The notes under the pieces: generated by a model
The model's database searches: none
Seen by the model: only the letters and a program-made list of their open reading frames with translations
What the model was told of the DNA's origin: nothing
Translations under genes and position numbers: made by a program
Shown: positions 49,579 to 64,000 of the stretch, one piece after another
How positions within the stretch are numbered: the stretch's first letter is position 1
Layout: each line of letters opens with the position of its first letter
NCBI GenBank assembly: GCA_000231825.2
Contig: JH720342.1
Coordinates: forward strand, 491,717-555,716
Direction of reading: 5' to 3'
Origin: Tetrahymena elliotti 4EA
Lineage: Eukaryota > Ciliophora > Oligohymenophorea > Hymenostomatida > Tetrahymenidae
Length of the DNA: 64,000 nucleotides

Positions 49579-50613
49579 TCAAAATTTATTAATAGTTTTT
49601 TAATGAGCAATACTTATTATAAAAATGATAAAAAAATATTTTTATATGAAAAAATATAGAAGTGAGTGTTAATTAGTTTTTTTTGCTTCAAGATGTTTTT
49701 TTTTTAATTCAAAATAAAAGAGATTGAATGAAATTAGTATTTTTAAGATAAAATATAAATATTAATGTTTTACTAGAATATAAATAAATGATTGAAGTTA
49801 GCATGTTTTCATGCAACATTTATTGCTCCAGCATGTTGTAAATAATTGAAAGCTCCAAAACCTAGACAGAGCAAATATTATGGAATACATACACCCAGCA
49901 AAAAATGATTTAGGAGATTCGTTTTTAAGTGTTTGTCTAATGTAATTTGAAATATTTTTGTAAGAAGTATCTGAATTTTATGATAGTATTAGCCTTAATC
50001 TGATAGTTTCAATAGGATGTCTGAATGGTATTAAGAAATATACCCAATAAGGTACTTATTAAGTATCAGGAGTAAATGATAGAGTATTCATATAAATAGA
50101 ATAAGGAATTAATCCAAGAAAATATAAAGAGAATCCTTTATAGTAGCTAAGATTATTTGTCTTACTTTTGATATCTCTAAACATTTACATCATAGACTCT
50201 CTTTAATTTTCAGGAGGTCCTAATTTACATGCCATTAGATTAGATATTAATTAAAATGGATATATAACTGATGAACAAACTAAATCAATCTAAACTTAAG
50301 TAGAGATATCGTTGCGTTAACGCTTAGGTAGATACCACATAAAAGTATGAAAGTAATCCCATATTAAAAAAGGCATAACACCTTTAAAAATAGATCTTTT
50401 CCCTTCTTTTCTCACAGATTTATATGTAGAAATAATATTGTTTTATTTTTCAGTCAAACCTTAAGAGAATAGTATCTAATTTACTTATCTTCTAATGATA
50501 AGCAATCGAATAGGATATTCAAATACCATAAAAGTAGTATCTAAGAAAAATGCTGCTCCTACTGCAGAGAGATAATCATCAAAATAACTACTATCTTTTT
50601 CTTATTCAGGCAT
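49579..50613 (-). CDS. Mitochondrial carrier-like copy 4 with frameshifted, extended C-terminus
   Basis: Open ciliate-code frame of 1035 nt (344 codons plus TGA). The first ~240 residues follow the carrier family: FEYPIRLLIIRRQ, YPFQLISNLMACK, NLSYYKGFSLYFLG and RHPIETIRLRLIL. After KSFFAGC a four-base insertion (TGTATGTATTCC near 49888-49899 against TGCATTCC in copy 3) moves the last helix out of the family frame. The frame then runs through what is spacer in the other units. Two readings are possible: a recent pseudogene, or a gene with a new low-complexity tail. The acidic residue in the second signature is Gln here. I favour functional loss, but the main part has no internal stop. Confidence 0.6.
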
Positions 50614-51675
50614 TTATTAATTAGTTTCTATAATATTTGATATAAATAAGATTGTCTGTTTCTATAATATTAGTAACCTTATTGTTTGTTTCAAATTCAA
50701 TTATGTTCTTGTCAAAAAAATTTTTGAAAAAATATGAAATCTTAATAAATTTCAATTTAATATTCTTAAATAATAATAATAATAATAGAATAATTAATTC
50801 TAAAACCTTCTTCAAACATGAAGATTGCATTGACCAATCAATTTCGTTTTTAATATTTTTAATTTATAAACATATTTTCTCAGTCATACTATACATATAT
50901 ACATACTATTTGGTTTTATTTGTACAAAATAATAAATCATATTTCAAAGCATAACATATTTTAATTAATTTAGTCATTCAATCTAATTGCACTATACATT
51001 TTTAGAATAAGAATAAATATTTTCTTTAATTATGACAAATTTTAAAAACAATAAAAATTTCTATCTCTTCTTTCCCTCTTAAAATTTTTCATCTTAAGAT
51101 ATCATAAAAATCAAATTATCTAACAATTAAATATACAGTATAACCTGTATAAATGTATAAGGGGTGATGCATAAAATTCTGGACTGAGAAATCTTTAATA
51201 ATATTTAAAATATCAATTTTGCCCAAAATATTAAGGCTACTCAATATATAGAGGTTATACTCTATATTGAAATAAAAGATTAAGGTTTAAATCGAAATAT
51301 TAAAGTCTTGATTTGCATTTTTGAAAATTTTAAAGACTATTTACAAAAAGTGTATTTTTGACAACATTCATTTTAATTAATTTATTCAGTCAGTCTCTTT
51401 TATATAAATTGATTTTTTCATCTTTTTTATTTTATACTCATGGCAGGCATAATTGAAGAATTGTTTTTTTCTGAAATTGTTAAGATATCTTTGCAAACAA
51501 CATCGAATTCTTGATCCATTTTATGTTAACTGAGCATATAGAGTTTAACATTCTTTTTTTTATACTTTTTTTTTTTCGGAAATTTGAATTAAAATAAAGT
51601 TCTTTTTATTAATAAGAAAAAATTAAATACAATATTTTTTTAGATTCTTAAAATGTTGGTTCTCAAATCAACTAC
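50614..51675. other. Intergenic region between the carrier cluster and the coiled-coil gene
   Basis: No gene seen. The region upstream of carrier copy 4 should contain its promoter. A (AAT)n run lies near 50769-50787. Confidence 0.5.
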
Positions 51676-53267
51676 TTCAGTAATTCCGTTCTTCTTATTT
51701 TCTTCTAACTACTTTGACTTAAGTTGCCTTTGTTTTTTTATTTCTTCTTCATCATCTTACTTGTTTAAATACAAGTGATTTAAGTTGAATTTCATTTATT
51801 CCTTTTATTTATTTTGCTTTTAAGAATTTTTGCTTTGATCAAATCTCTCTGAAAACATATTTGCTTATTTAGTTGATGGAGTTTGAACAGAGCTGTTATT
51901 TTTATTTGAGTTAAACTGATCAATTTTTTATTATTCTTAAATCAAATTGTTTTTCTGAGGAAAAAAATCAGTTGTTAATTTTTGATTTTTTTAATCAAAA
52001 AGATTTCCATCTTCATTAATTTCTAATTAATTAATAACATTTTGCAAGTCTTTAAGCTTGATAACATTTGGTCTTTCAGCAACTTCATTCTAATTTTTAA
52101 ATCTCTCTTATTCTTTTAGCTGGAATTGTGCTTTTTTAATTTTTTCTTCTTAATATTAATCAATAATTTCTTTAATTTAATCTTCATTTAATTCATTTTA
52201 TTTAAGTGAAAACCATTTCTCTTTTTCTGAATGAAGTTTAATTCTTTACACTCTTTTTACTTTAGATTCATCTAATTTATTTAATTCTTTTAATTTTTAT
52301 TCAATAATAAAATTTGCCTTTGATCTTGGTGAAAGATCTTCAAAAACATCTTTATTGTTTTGATTATAAAAATCTTCTTAGGTCTAATTCTTTCGTTTTA
52401 ACAAAGAAAATGAATGATCATCAAATTCAATTGAATTATTTTTTGAATAATTTTAAGCCTGCATTTTAGTTCGAGAACTATCTTAAGATTATAAAATATG
52501 TTTATATCTCTTCATTAAGTTTGGATTGATTGGACTTTATGGTTAACTTTTCTAATCAAGTGAATCAAATTGTTCTATAGTATCTTTCTTAGTCAAATTA
52601 ATTTAATTTAATTTTTGTTATTTCTTTACTATTTTTGAATAAAAATATTTTATTTATCATTAATTTCTATAAATACAATGAATTTACATAATTAATTATG
52701 ATAAATCTTGTATGTTTTAGATTCCTTCTATTCATCAGCATAAGCAATCTTAAAGCTCAAGTAGTTATATATTTTCTCATACTTACCTTATATTTTATTA
52801 TCAAGAGTAAAGACTTCATATCTAGGATCTTGAGTATCCACTTTCACTTATTCAATTCTTTCTTTTTTTAGATTTAGATTTAATTAAAAAAAAGAAATTA
52901 AATTTGATTCATTTTTTAATTTTTATAAATTACTTTTGTCTTGCTCTGAAATTTCTCTAAAAGAAAGGCAATCAGAACTATTGACCCCAATAGATAATTC
53001 ACTTAAAAGTTATGGAGTTATTGGCTAATTATCATCTTCCTCATTATTTTTACTTGTTGTTTCTTACAATGCAAAATCAAATTGATTATTATTCAAGCTT
53101 TTAGTCCTTAAACGTACCTCAGATTTATCAAAAACATTCTCTTTTTCTTCAAAAAATCTTTGAAATTAAATTCTTTCTCTCTCTGGAGAATCTTATGTGA
53201 TAAAAGTTAATTATGTTATATCATTCTTTTTATCACTTTTTTAGAAATTCTTCAGTCTCTAGTACAT
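51676..53267 (-). CDS. Charged, Gln-rich coiled-coil protein, C-terminal block (500 aa as modelled)
   Basis: Model: exon 53267-52677 (197 codons), intron 52676-52588 (GTATTT..CTAAG), exon 52587-51676 (303 codons plus TGA). Composition is strongly hydrophilic (Lys, Glu, Gln, Asn, Asp). Seen: stretches such as ERIEQVKVDTQDPRYEVFTL and a long helix-forming part (NEDQIKEIIDQYQEEKIKKA) predicted to be coiled coil. There is no membrane segment, signal peptide or catalytic motif. Inferred: a structural or scaffold protein. The ATG at 53267 may not be the true start, because the splice-like AAAATAG just upstream could join it to the coding block at 53857-54615. Unknown family. Confidence 0.6.
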
Positions 53268-53856
53268 TTCTATTTTAATTATTCATAATTTAACTTTATA
53301 AAATATCCTAAAAACTCAATTTGTAATAAAAAGCATAAGTTATTTTATGAAAATATTTGACTTAACAAATGAAATTTTGTTAAGGTTAAGAGGAAGTAGT
53401 TAGTAAGTATTTGGGATAGACTTAAATTTGGTTTTTTGAAAAAATTAGTCTGTTCAATTTTAATTAAAAAATATACTATTATACCTCCTCTTGGTTTTAA
53501 ACTAATTATTAGTTTATTATTCATTATTATACAAACTATCTTTATTTTAAAAGACTCATCTCTCCATTCTTAAAACATTATTCATGCTTTTTTAAATTAT
53601 TTTTCATAGATAAAATCTATTGGCTATTACAAAATTAGATTAGATACTTTACTATTTCTCTTTAATATTTTTAATTTGTTCAAATATTTTTTAAGCATTC
53701 TTTCATTAGAAAAAGTTCAAATATTTTGAAAACATTCTCTTTTCTTACATTCTTTTTTTTCTTTTAGAGGAAATAATTGAAAATAAATTTCTCTTCTTCA
53801 ATCAATTTCAAACCAATTTACTTTTTTATTTATAGTATTTTTTAAAAGTTAAAGTT

Positions 53857-54615
53857 TCAATTTATTTACCCATTTTAAGTAATCTAAAAATAAACGATTT
53901 CTCTTTAAACATTAAATTTAATATTTGTTTAACTAGATTTTCTTGAATTCATTTGAAAATTAATTATAGTTTTGATAAAATATTTAATTTCTTTGATTGC
54001 AAATTTGAGTTTCTGATGATATTAAAGTAACTACTTATACTTATTTTTTAAGTTGACAACAAAAAAATTACTTAAATAAGGCAGTTAAGAATTTGATAAG
54101 CTTTGTGATACATTTTGAGTAACCCTAGATGAGTTTAAACTGGAACTTGGTTTTCTGACATTAGAATAATTGTAGTTGATATTAGTAGATTTGATATAAT
54201 ATTATTTCATCATTTTTTCAATTGTTTTTGGATCTGCTACATTGAGAGAATATAATTTCTTTGTTTTAAAATCATTTTCCTACTATCTAATTAGGTAGGC
54301 ATTTGGATCTAGGGCTTTATTTTGTTATGAAAGAATTTTTTCACCATATTTAATCATTAAGTTTTTGCATTCAGGCATCTTAACTTTCTCAACTTTCGAT
54401 GTAAGATTGCTCAAATTAAATTTATCAAAGATTTTCATGTTGAGATCATCTCCAGATTTTTCAAAAACTTCACTTAGCTGTAAAAAATAAATCATAAATA
54501 ATGAATGAGTTGATTTGAATAAAATAAATTGCTTAACTAATTATTTGCATTTTTCATTTGACTTTTCCCTTTCTTCAATGGATTCTTTCCTAATCTTGCC
54601 AATTCTTTCCTTCAT
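53857..54615 (-). CDS. Charged coiled-coil coding block, probable 5' part of the same or a neighbouring gene
   Basis: Model: exon 54615-54538 (26 codons from MKERIGKIRKES), intron 54537-54478 (GTTAAG..TTACAG), exon 54477-53857 to TGA (206 codons plus stop). Seen: LSEVFEKSGDDLNMKIFDKF, a NVADPKTIEKMMKQYY segment and a Ser-rich stretch SSSLNSSRVTQNVSQSLSNS. Alternative donors at GTAATTTTTTT (near 54066) and GTAAATAAATTG (near 53869) would splice out the end and could lead to the block starting at 53267. Upstream in the same frame lies another coding-looking stretch from ATG 54873, interrupted by a single TGA at 54774-54772. The family is not recognised; a cytoskeletal role is possible from the coiled-coil composition only. 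Confidence 0.5.
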
Positions 54616-54873
54616 TAAAAATAAGTAGAAATTAATCCAAATTATTTCCAAATTCATTAAAAAATTGAAATTATTTAATGGAAATTAATTCCTAATATAC
54701 TCTCTCAAACTATTTAATTTCCTATCCAGTCTTAAATCCAGGTGATATAACTTCTCTATAATTGCTTAGCCTCATTGTTACAAACTTTTACACATCTTTT
54801 TCATTCGGTAGTCTTGAATTTCTTCCTTATCCCTAGCTCTTCTTCTAATATAAAACTGAAACTGAAGAACCAT

Positions 54874-56850
54874 CTTCTGTTTTAGCTCTTTATTATAATA
54901 ATTGCTAAGAGTTATTATTCAGCTATTACATTAACTAGAAAATATCTTCAATTTATAATATTAATATAAAGACCAAACAATACCAAATTCTAAATTAAAA
55001 TGCAAATCTATATTAACCATAAACCTCTTTTTATTTATTCATTTTTAAAATTGAACAATATCATCCAGCATTACTCAATTTAACTATTACCTGTTTCTAA
55101 CTTATCTTCTCTAAATAAGATGTAAATTGCTATTTCCTTATTCGAAATTCATTTTCAAAATTAAAATAAAATATTTAATTTTTGGAATTATTACATCATT
55201 AATTGCCTGCCTCTCTAAAATAAAATAATTTGTTTGAAACTAAAATGGTTAAAAAAATCTTAAATTCAAAAATTTCAAATATTTTGATGTAATTGAATCA
55301 TCTTATCAAAATTTTAAAAAATAAATAAAAGTTTCAAATATTATTTCATATCAATTAGTTATTTATTTTATTGTAATTTATTTCAAAATTGCTATGAAAC
55401 AAAGACAAAATTATTTAAATTTATTAAAAATTAATCATTTAATTTTAAGACATTTCCAGTTTCAAAATTCATTTTTAAAGTTAAAAGATTAAATTGGTTT
55501 TTTTATTTCTTGAATTTATTCTTTAAAGTTAAAATAAATTTACAAAGTGAATAAATTAAATCTATCTTGCTATTGGTTCCTTTCAAAATTTTTCTCATAA
55601 ATACAAGCAAAATCATTTTTAGATAGCTAGATATTTCATTGCTCTATCAAAATAAGAATGAAAATTTAAAAACAAATTGTTTAATTATGAATTTTTTATT
55701 GGAAAAATATCCTTTTTTAATAAGATCAATAAAATATATAAAAAGAAATATGATTATTTTAAATAATTTGTTATTGGTAGTTGTTATTAGCTGAATCAAA
55801 GAGCATTCATCTAAAAATAGTAGAAGGAATAAAATATACAGAAACATGATAAAATTATTAATAGTATTATTGAATTTATTGTTTTAGTTGGTATAATGTT
55901 ATGAAACAAGGGAGCTCACTTGCTATTTAGTACAAGTAAATTTTTTTAATTGTTAACTTTTTTAGTTTTTGTTTTGTTAAGTAATTATACAAAGATCGTC
56001 TTTAATCATTTTTATCAACATAAGTTAAGCATATTCAAAGGAGTTTTTTAGATTAAATATTTTTTAATTTTATGTGAGTAGGTTAGTTATGGTAGTTTAA
56101 ATCTTTTTATCTGTAAAAAGAGTTATTTTTAATAGTTGTTTCATGAGACTTGAGATTATAATTTAATATTCAGTTTTGAAAAAGTAAATAATCATTTTTT
56201 TGTTTATAATTTATATTAAGATTTCTTTGATTTATTATTGCTGTTGATGTCATTTAGTTATTCTAAACAATTAGTATATTATTTTGATAGCGTTATTAGA
56301 TTTTTTAATACCAACCAAAGAAAGCTAAAGCATATAATAAAGTGAGGATGCATGTGTTTAATGAGTACATAATTATGGATTTTTTTGGATCAGAAAAATA
56401 TGAATAAATATTTAGCAATTTTGTGAAAGTAATTAGTATAGATTAAAATTTATTTCATATTAGATTGAAAAGAACTTCATTAAGTTTCATGTGCTTGATC
56501 ATGATTACTATTTTAGTTATTTTTCTAAGGAGAAGAAGATAACTATTATTACTACTGCTATTGTTACTACTGTTATTGTAATAATAATTATTATTGATGT
56601 AAATGGTTTGCTTAAGAAATCATCTGTTTAAAAGTTAGTTGCTACTTACTATTCTTACTTATTTTATCTTTATTTTTATCTCTAAATAAAAAGCATATCA
56701 TTATATAGTGTACAAACAGGCAACTAAAAAACAGTAAATTATTTGCTATATACTTTGAGAAATTCTACGCTTATTCTTTTATTTATTCCTATTTTTTTAA
56801 TTTAATATTTAAAATACATCAATAAAATTATTTTTTCTATTATATTCTCT
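54874..56850. other. Intergenic region, no gene seen
   Basis: Two kilobases of AT-rich sequence. A trinucleotide-type run (TATTATTACTACTGCTATTG..) lies at 56543-56600. No frame of coding quality was found on either strand. Confidence 0.5.
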
Positions 56851-58445
56851 TCAAAATATATGAAAACTAATTTCCTTTTTAAATTTTTGTTTTAAAGGGG
56901 GAGTAGGGGTTGGTTAACGAACATGCTTGGTTTGGTGTGTTTTTATTTCAATTAAGTAGCACTCCCGTTTATTTGAGCGCTTTGATAATAAGTAGTAATA
57001 TTGATGAAAAATTTAGTTAGCAATATTTTTTTATAAATTTAGTAGCACCCTGTTTATTTGAGTGTTGAGATAATGAGTAATATTGATGAAAATTTTGGTT
57101 TAGTATGTGTTTATATAAATTTAGAACACCTTACTTATTTGAGTGTTTAGATAATAAGTAAGTAATATAGAAAATGAATTTACAATAACTTCTTGGTATT
57201 TCTATCCTGGTGATTTACGAGTATTGAGCATTTATTATGTATGTAGTTTTCTTTGGTTGGATATCTCCTATTATTCGTTTTGATTTTTAATTTGCTAGGG
57301 AGCTGAATTGTATTAGGAATTCATATTTTGAGAGCAAGTTTACATTTGCTATTCGTTAATTTTTTTGATGAAATATTATCTTAATGGGAAGATGTAGTCT
57401 TTATCGCTTTAGCAAGTAATTTGGTTTCCCTATAAGAAAATTCTGAGCTAATTCATTTTAAGGCCCTCTCCATTATTAGACTTATCCATGAATAGTTCAA
57501 CCATATTTTTTTTAATCTCTTTTTATTGATTTTATAAATAATCAATTGAATTACAAAAATATTTTATTAATTACCTTAAAATGTTCCTTCATAAAGTATA
57601 ATTGCATCTAATTTGGCTGATCCACGAATGCTTTCGAAAGTTACATTTAAACTTTGGTAAGTAGCATTATATGTTTTAATTACGCTGTCTTTTGACTTAT
57701 CTTTTAACACTCTATTTTAGAAACTAAACTCAATAATTTCGAAATGAGGTAACTATTTTCCTCCTGCTAAAGAATATATGTCAAAATTAGGGATTATAAC
57801 CTCATCTTCTACCATGATGTTGAAAATCCTTTTTTTAGCTCCTATATCATTGATCTTTTTTTTTAATAAATAATAGTCAAAAAAGCAAACATTTTAATAT
57901 TCTAAAATACTTCTGCAAAAATCATAATCAAAGAATAATCGCCTGGTCTTTTCAATGGTAAAAGGTAGGAAAAAGACTTCTAATCATAAACATAAGTTCT
58001 ATGAATGCTCCAATCATAAGTTTCATCGAAAATTGTCTTTCTTGGAATGAATTTAACATCTTCTCTTCTTGCCACTTATCCACCATCCCTAAATGTATCC
58101 TAAAAATGCAAAAATTAAACTCAAACCTAATTTAAAACATAATGGTAGCATTTTTCAAATCACCACCAAGCAATTAATGTCACTTTTTTTAACTCTTTAT
58201 TGATTTCTCATTAATTTATCTCAAAAAAGCTAAACTCGTTCTGACCAAAAATTGCAAAAACGAAATAAGTGGTTACTTACTGGTTTGTATAGTATTTTGG
58301 TTGAAGTATCCTTGTAGAATTTATTTTCTCCACAGTTAATTGCTAAAATCCTCTCCTCCTTTGGAAGAAAAGCCATGACTGAGCTAATAGCTATACTGTA
58401 GCTTAGAACAATGACCTTAAAAAAACTAAATTTATTAAACTACAT
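56851..58445 (-). CDS. Secreted malectin-domain protein (C-terminal extent uncertain)
   Basis: Exons: 58445-58281 (55 codons), 58099-57911 (63 codons), 57854-57575, then probably 57518 onward; the last frame stays open to TGA at 56853-56851. Seen: N-terminal signal peptide (basic MQFNKFSFFK, hydrophobic VIVLSYSIAISSVMA). Then the malectin pattern: ERILAINCGE, DTFRDGGQVARRED, YLLPLKRPGDYSLIMIFAE, GAKKRIFNIMVEDEVI, FDIYSLAGG and LDAIILYEGTF. Known: malectin domains bind di-glucosyl glycans; in animals malectin works in ER glycoprotein quality control, and protists have many related lectin-like proteins. Inferred: an ER or secreted glycan-binding protein. No C-terminal membrane anchor is evident. 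The part beyond about 57200 crosses an 84-bp tandem repeat whose units are not kept in frame, so the true stop may be nearer 57400. Confidence 0.72.
56933..57178 (+). repeat. Three tandem copies of an ~84-bp repeat
   Basis: Units begin near 56933, 57026 and 57105. Each contains TTTAGTAGCACCCTGTTTAT (variants AGTAGCACTCCCGTTTAT and AGAACACCTTACTTAT), TTGAGTGTTGAGATAATGAG and AATATTGATGAAAATTTTGG. They lie just after the G-rich stretch GGGGGAGTAGGGGTTGG at 56897-56913. Indels differ between units. Confidence 0.85.
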
Positions 58446-59672
58446 CTATTAGTTATTTAATCTATTTGTTTATCTATCTATCAATCTATCCTTTTATTCT
58501 TAATTTTTTATAAAAATTTAAGTAATTAATAAAAAAAATTTATATCACAATTTTTTTTCCTTTTAATTATTTAACTAGTTAAATAATAAGACAATCCATA
58601 GAAAGACCGAATGAGAGAGTTATCATAGAATGATTGATTTGGTTTGATTAGATGAAGAGATAAGAAATATATTTGATCAATCAATCATTAATTAATTAAG
58701 AAAAAAGTATACATATCATACAAATCATATAATTATTCCTATCTAAAAAGATAACAAAAAAGTGATAAATCATTATAATAATTATAATAATTTGTAAATA
58801 AGTTAATATCAGGAAACAAACCACTGTTTATCTATCACAAATTTATTTGGTTTTAAATCATGTACACTTTTCTATTTAATTGAGTTGATTTATATTTATC
58901 TCAAACAAATTAGTAGTAGCTGCCGCTGCACTAGCTTTATTTATTTATTTCTTTGATCTAAAAAATCAATTTTTATCTTTTTTTCTCAACTCGATCTTTT
59001 TTTAATTTTTTCCTACATAATTCTTTGTTTATTATAATTTAAATAAGGTTTCTACATTTCTTGTATCAATAAATCTTTCCTATTTCATATTTAATATTTG
59101 CTGATACAATTGTTAATTTATAAAATTGGCATTTAAAAATCTAAAAAGAATTTTTTGTTTGTTTTAATCGGCTTATTTTAAACCACAAAAATAAATATCC
59201 TTGAAAAAATAAAATATTCATAATATTATTATGATTAGAAACTAGAAGTTATATTTTTTTTAAGTCACTTTTTCATCTTTAATTTAAATGAAATGCAAAT
59301 ATTCTATTTTATTTATTCAATCATCTCAATTTGGATAAAGATTTATTTAGGTAAAAAATTGATGTTGTGATTTATTTTTTTTCAAACTTATTTAACATCA
59401 AAAATATTTTTTCTATCATAAAAAATCAATTAATAGTTAAAATAATACAAAATAAATATATGAAAATTGGATTACTAACCAATTAAGTAATTTAGTTAGA
59501 TTATTTTAAAAGATCTTAATTATAAATTATATAAAATATAAATAATTCTTAAGAAAATTACTCTACATATGTATTCTATTTGTATTATATATATATAATT
59601 GAAAATTTTTGTAAATTAAAGCGATAAATAAAGGTATCTAATTGTGATTAATTCTACTAAAGAAAAAGCAAA
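58446..59672. other. Divergent promoter region
   Basis: Lies between the malectin gene (minus) and the membrane-protein gene (plus), so it should hold both promoters. No gene seen. Short (CTAT)n/(TCTA)n-like runs near 58468-58490 and an (AT)n stretch near 59587-59600. Confidence 0.5.
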
Positions 59673-60467
59673 ATGGGATTGTTTGATAAAATAATATTTG
59701 TTGGGGCATCTGTCTCAATGGTAGGAGTGTTCATCTACTTTAGAAGAGAGAAGAAGTTTTCTTAGATGATGAAAGATATAAATTTAATGAAAGTTTATGA
59801 GTTTGATTAAATTATTGATTATGAATAGCTCCCAAATAATCAGTTGATAGCCGTCAGAGCAACTACTGATGGAAGAACTTCTTTGAGGAATGCCAGAATG
59901 AATCCATCTAGGGATGTTGTTTTTTCAACTATTGCATAATCTCATAATCCTCAACAGATGTTTATGGGAGCTCAAGGATTTTCTTTTGATGTTAAAAATC
60001 CTCAAGGAATGGAATTAGCCATCTAAAAAACTCATGGAAAAGTCACAATTCTCTATGATTTGCATAAGATATCATAAGATTTTGAATATAGTGAATTTTA
60101 GTCTCAAGCTCCGTTAAGTCTTTACTAAAGATTTTAAGTAATGAGAGGCTAGCTTAAATTTGCTGAATATGCTATCCTCCCTAATGAATAATACATTTTT
60201 ATTGGTAAAATTCAAAACCAACCTGGCTCTAAAACAAGTCTTATTCCTCGTATTATTATTGGAGATGATAAGATCAAGTTCTTAAAATACTTAGATTTGT
60301 ATCTAGCGAAAAACAACAATAAAGGAAAATATTGTCTTGCAGCTTGTCTTGGTTTTGTTGCTTCTCATTACCTACTTACAAAACTATTTCCAGATTAATT
60401 AAAATCTAAAAGAACCCTTGTCTATAAAAGCCCAACAAATTCCAGGGGATAAAATGGATTAGAGTGA
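59673..60467 (+). CDS. Small membrane-anchored protein, possibly GIDE/MULAN-domain-like without RING (264 aa)
   Basis: Single-exon ciliate-code frame of 795 nt from ATG (preceded by AAAGCAAA) to TGA. Seen: one N-terminal hydrophobic segment (KIIFVGASVSMVGVFIYF) followed by basic RREKK, so an N-terminal anchor with a cytoplasmic body. The body has beta-rich segments such as NQLIAVRATTDGRTSL, GFSFDVKNPQGMELAIQ, KFAEYAILPNEQYIFIGKI and LIPRIIIGDDKIKFLKYL. A moderately hydrophobic AACLGFVASHYLLTKLF lies near the C-terminus. Known: the GIDE domain of mitochondrial MUL1-type ligases has a similar order (a property-of-membrane-protein strand pattern, then LPxxExYxxIG), but the RING finger is absent here. 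Inferred with low certainty: an organelle outer-membrane protein. Start and stop are unambiguous. Confidence 0.75.
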
Positions 60468-63792
<3,325 letters not shown>

Positions 63793-64000
63793 AAGACACT
63801 ACTTTTCCACCTAATTTATCTTCTTTTAACAATAGTAAAATAAACAAGCTACAGCTAATAATAAGTTAATCAATCAATCAATAAGCACTAGTAATTAAAA
63901 AATTAGTCACTTCACAATTCATAGCTAGTTTAAAAACATAATCAATTCATTCATAAATATAAATTATATATTGCATTTATTTTATATCATGTAAAATATC

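Noticed and set aside
50621..50954. Overlapping frames on both strands upstream of carrier copy 4
   Set aside because: Both are low-complexity readings of the same AT-rich promoter region, including an (AAT)n run; neither has coding features.
55647..55847. Minus-strand hydrophobic frame as a small membrane protein
   Set aside because: Built of Phe/Leu/Ile/Lys codons expected from A/T runs; no signal or conserved feature.

Overview
The window looks like nuclear DNA of a ciliate, most likely Tetrahymena (T. thermophila or a close relative). It is extremely AT-rich. Every convincing gene reads through TAA and TAG as glutamine and stops only at TGA. Introns are short and AT-rich, starting GTAA/GTAT and ending AG. 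Standard-code translation therefore chops the genes into fragments; I re-read them with the ciliate code, and the spliced models below all close in frame.

Layout, left to right. 1-8850: two tandem minus-strand paralogues of a large multi-pass membrane protein with a central PAS domain (ciliate TmcB-like family); the left copy runs off the window. 10381-12037: an equilibrative nucleoside transporter on the minus strand. 12038-16900: no gene recognised. 16900-21720: at least 16 tandem copies of a ~290-bp repeat. 22817-25955: a Gln/Pro-rich protein with an EF-hand-like N-terminus. 26296-37187: a B-box/coiled-coil/SPRY-like gene family, with two intact copies, one fragment and one pseudogene. An inverted second array of the ~290-bp repeat (32430-35040) lies between copies 2 and 3. 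The two arrays plus a shared border element make a very large imperfect inverted repeat around the EF-hand gene and the intact B-box genes. 39089-44653: two tandem protein kinase genes, the first a likely pseudokinase with a 1.4-kb intron, the second a kinase with C-terminal leucine-rich repeats encoded one per exon. 45345-50613: four tandem mitochondrial-carrier-like units on the minus strand, one intact, two broken and one with a changed C-terminus. 51676-54615: charged, Gln-rich coiled-coil coding blocks on the minus strand. 56851-58445: a secreted malectin-domain protein. 59673-60467: a small membrane-anchored protein. 63250-63792: an ARF-type small GTPase.

The genes do not form one pathway. 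Several touch membranes or signalling (PAS membrane proteins, nucleoside transporter, kinases, ARF, malectin), but the shared theme is local tandem duplication followed by decay: PAS proteins x2, B-box x4, kinases x2, carriers x4. The least explained structure is the pair of oppositely oriented repeat arrays. I saw no telomere, CRISPR array, rRNA gene or convincing tRNA gene. Exon boundaries were chosen by reading frame, phase and splice consensus only; no transcript or database evidence was available.
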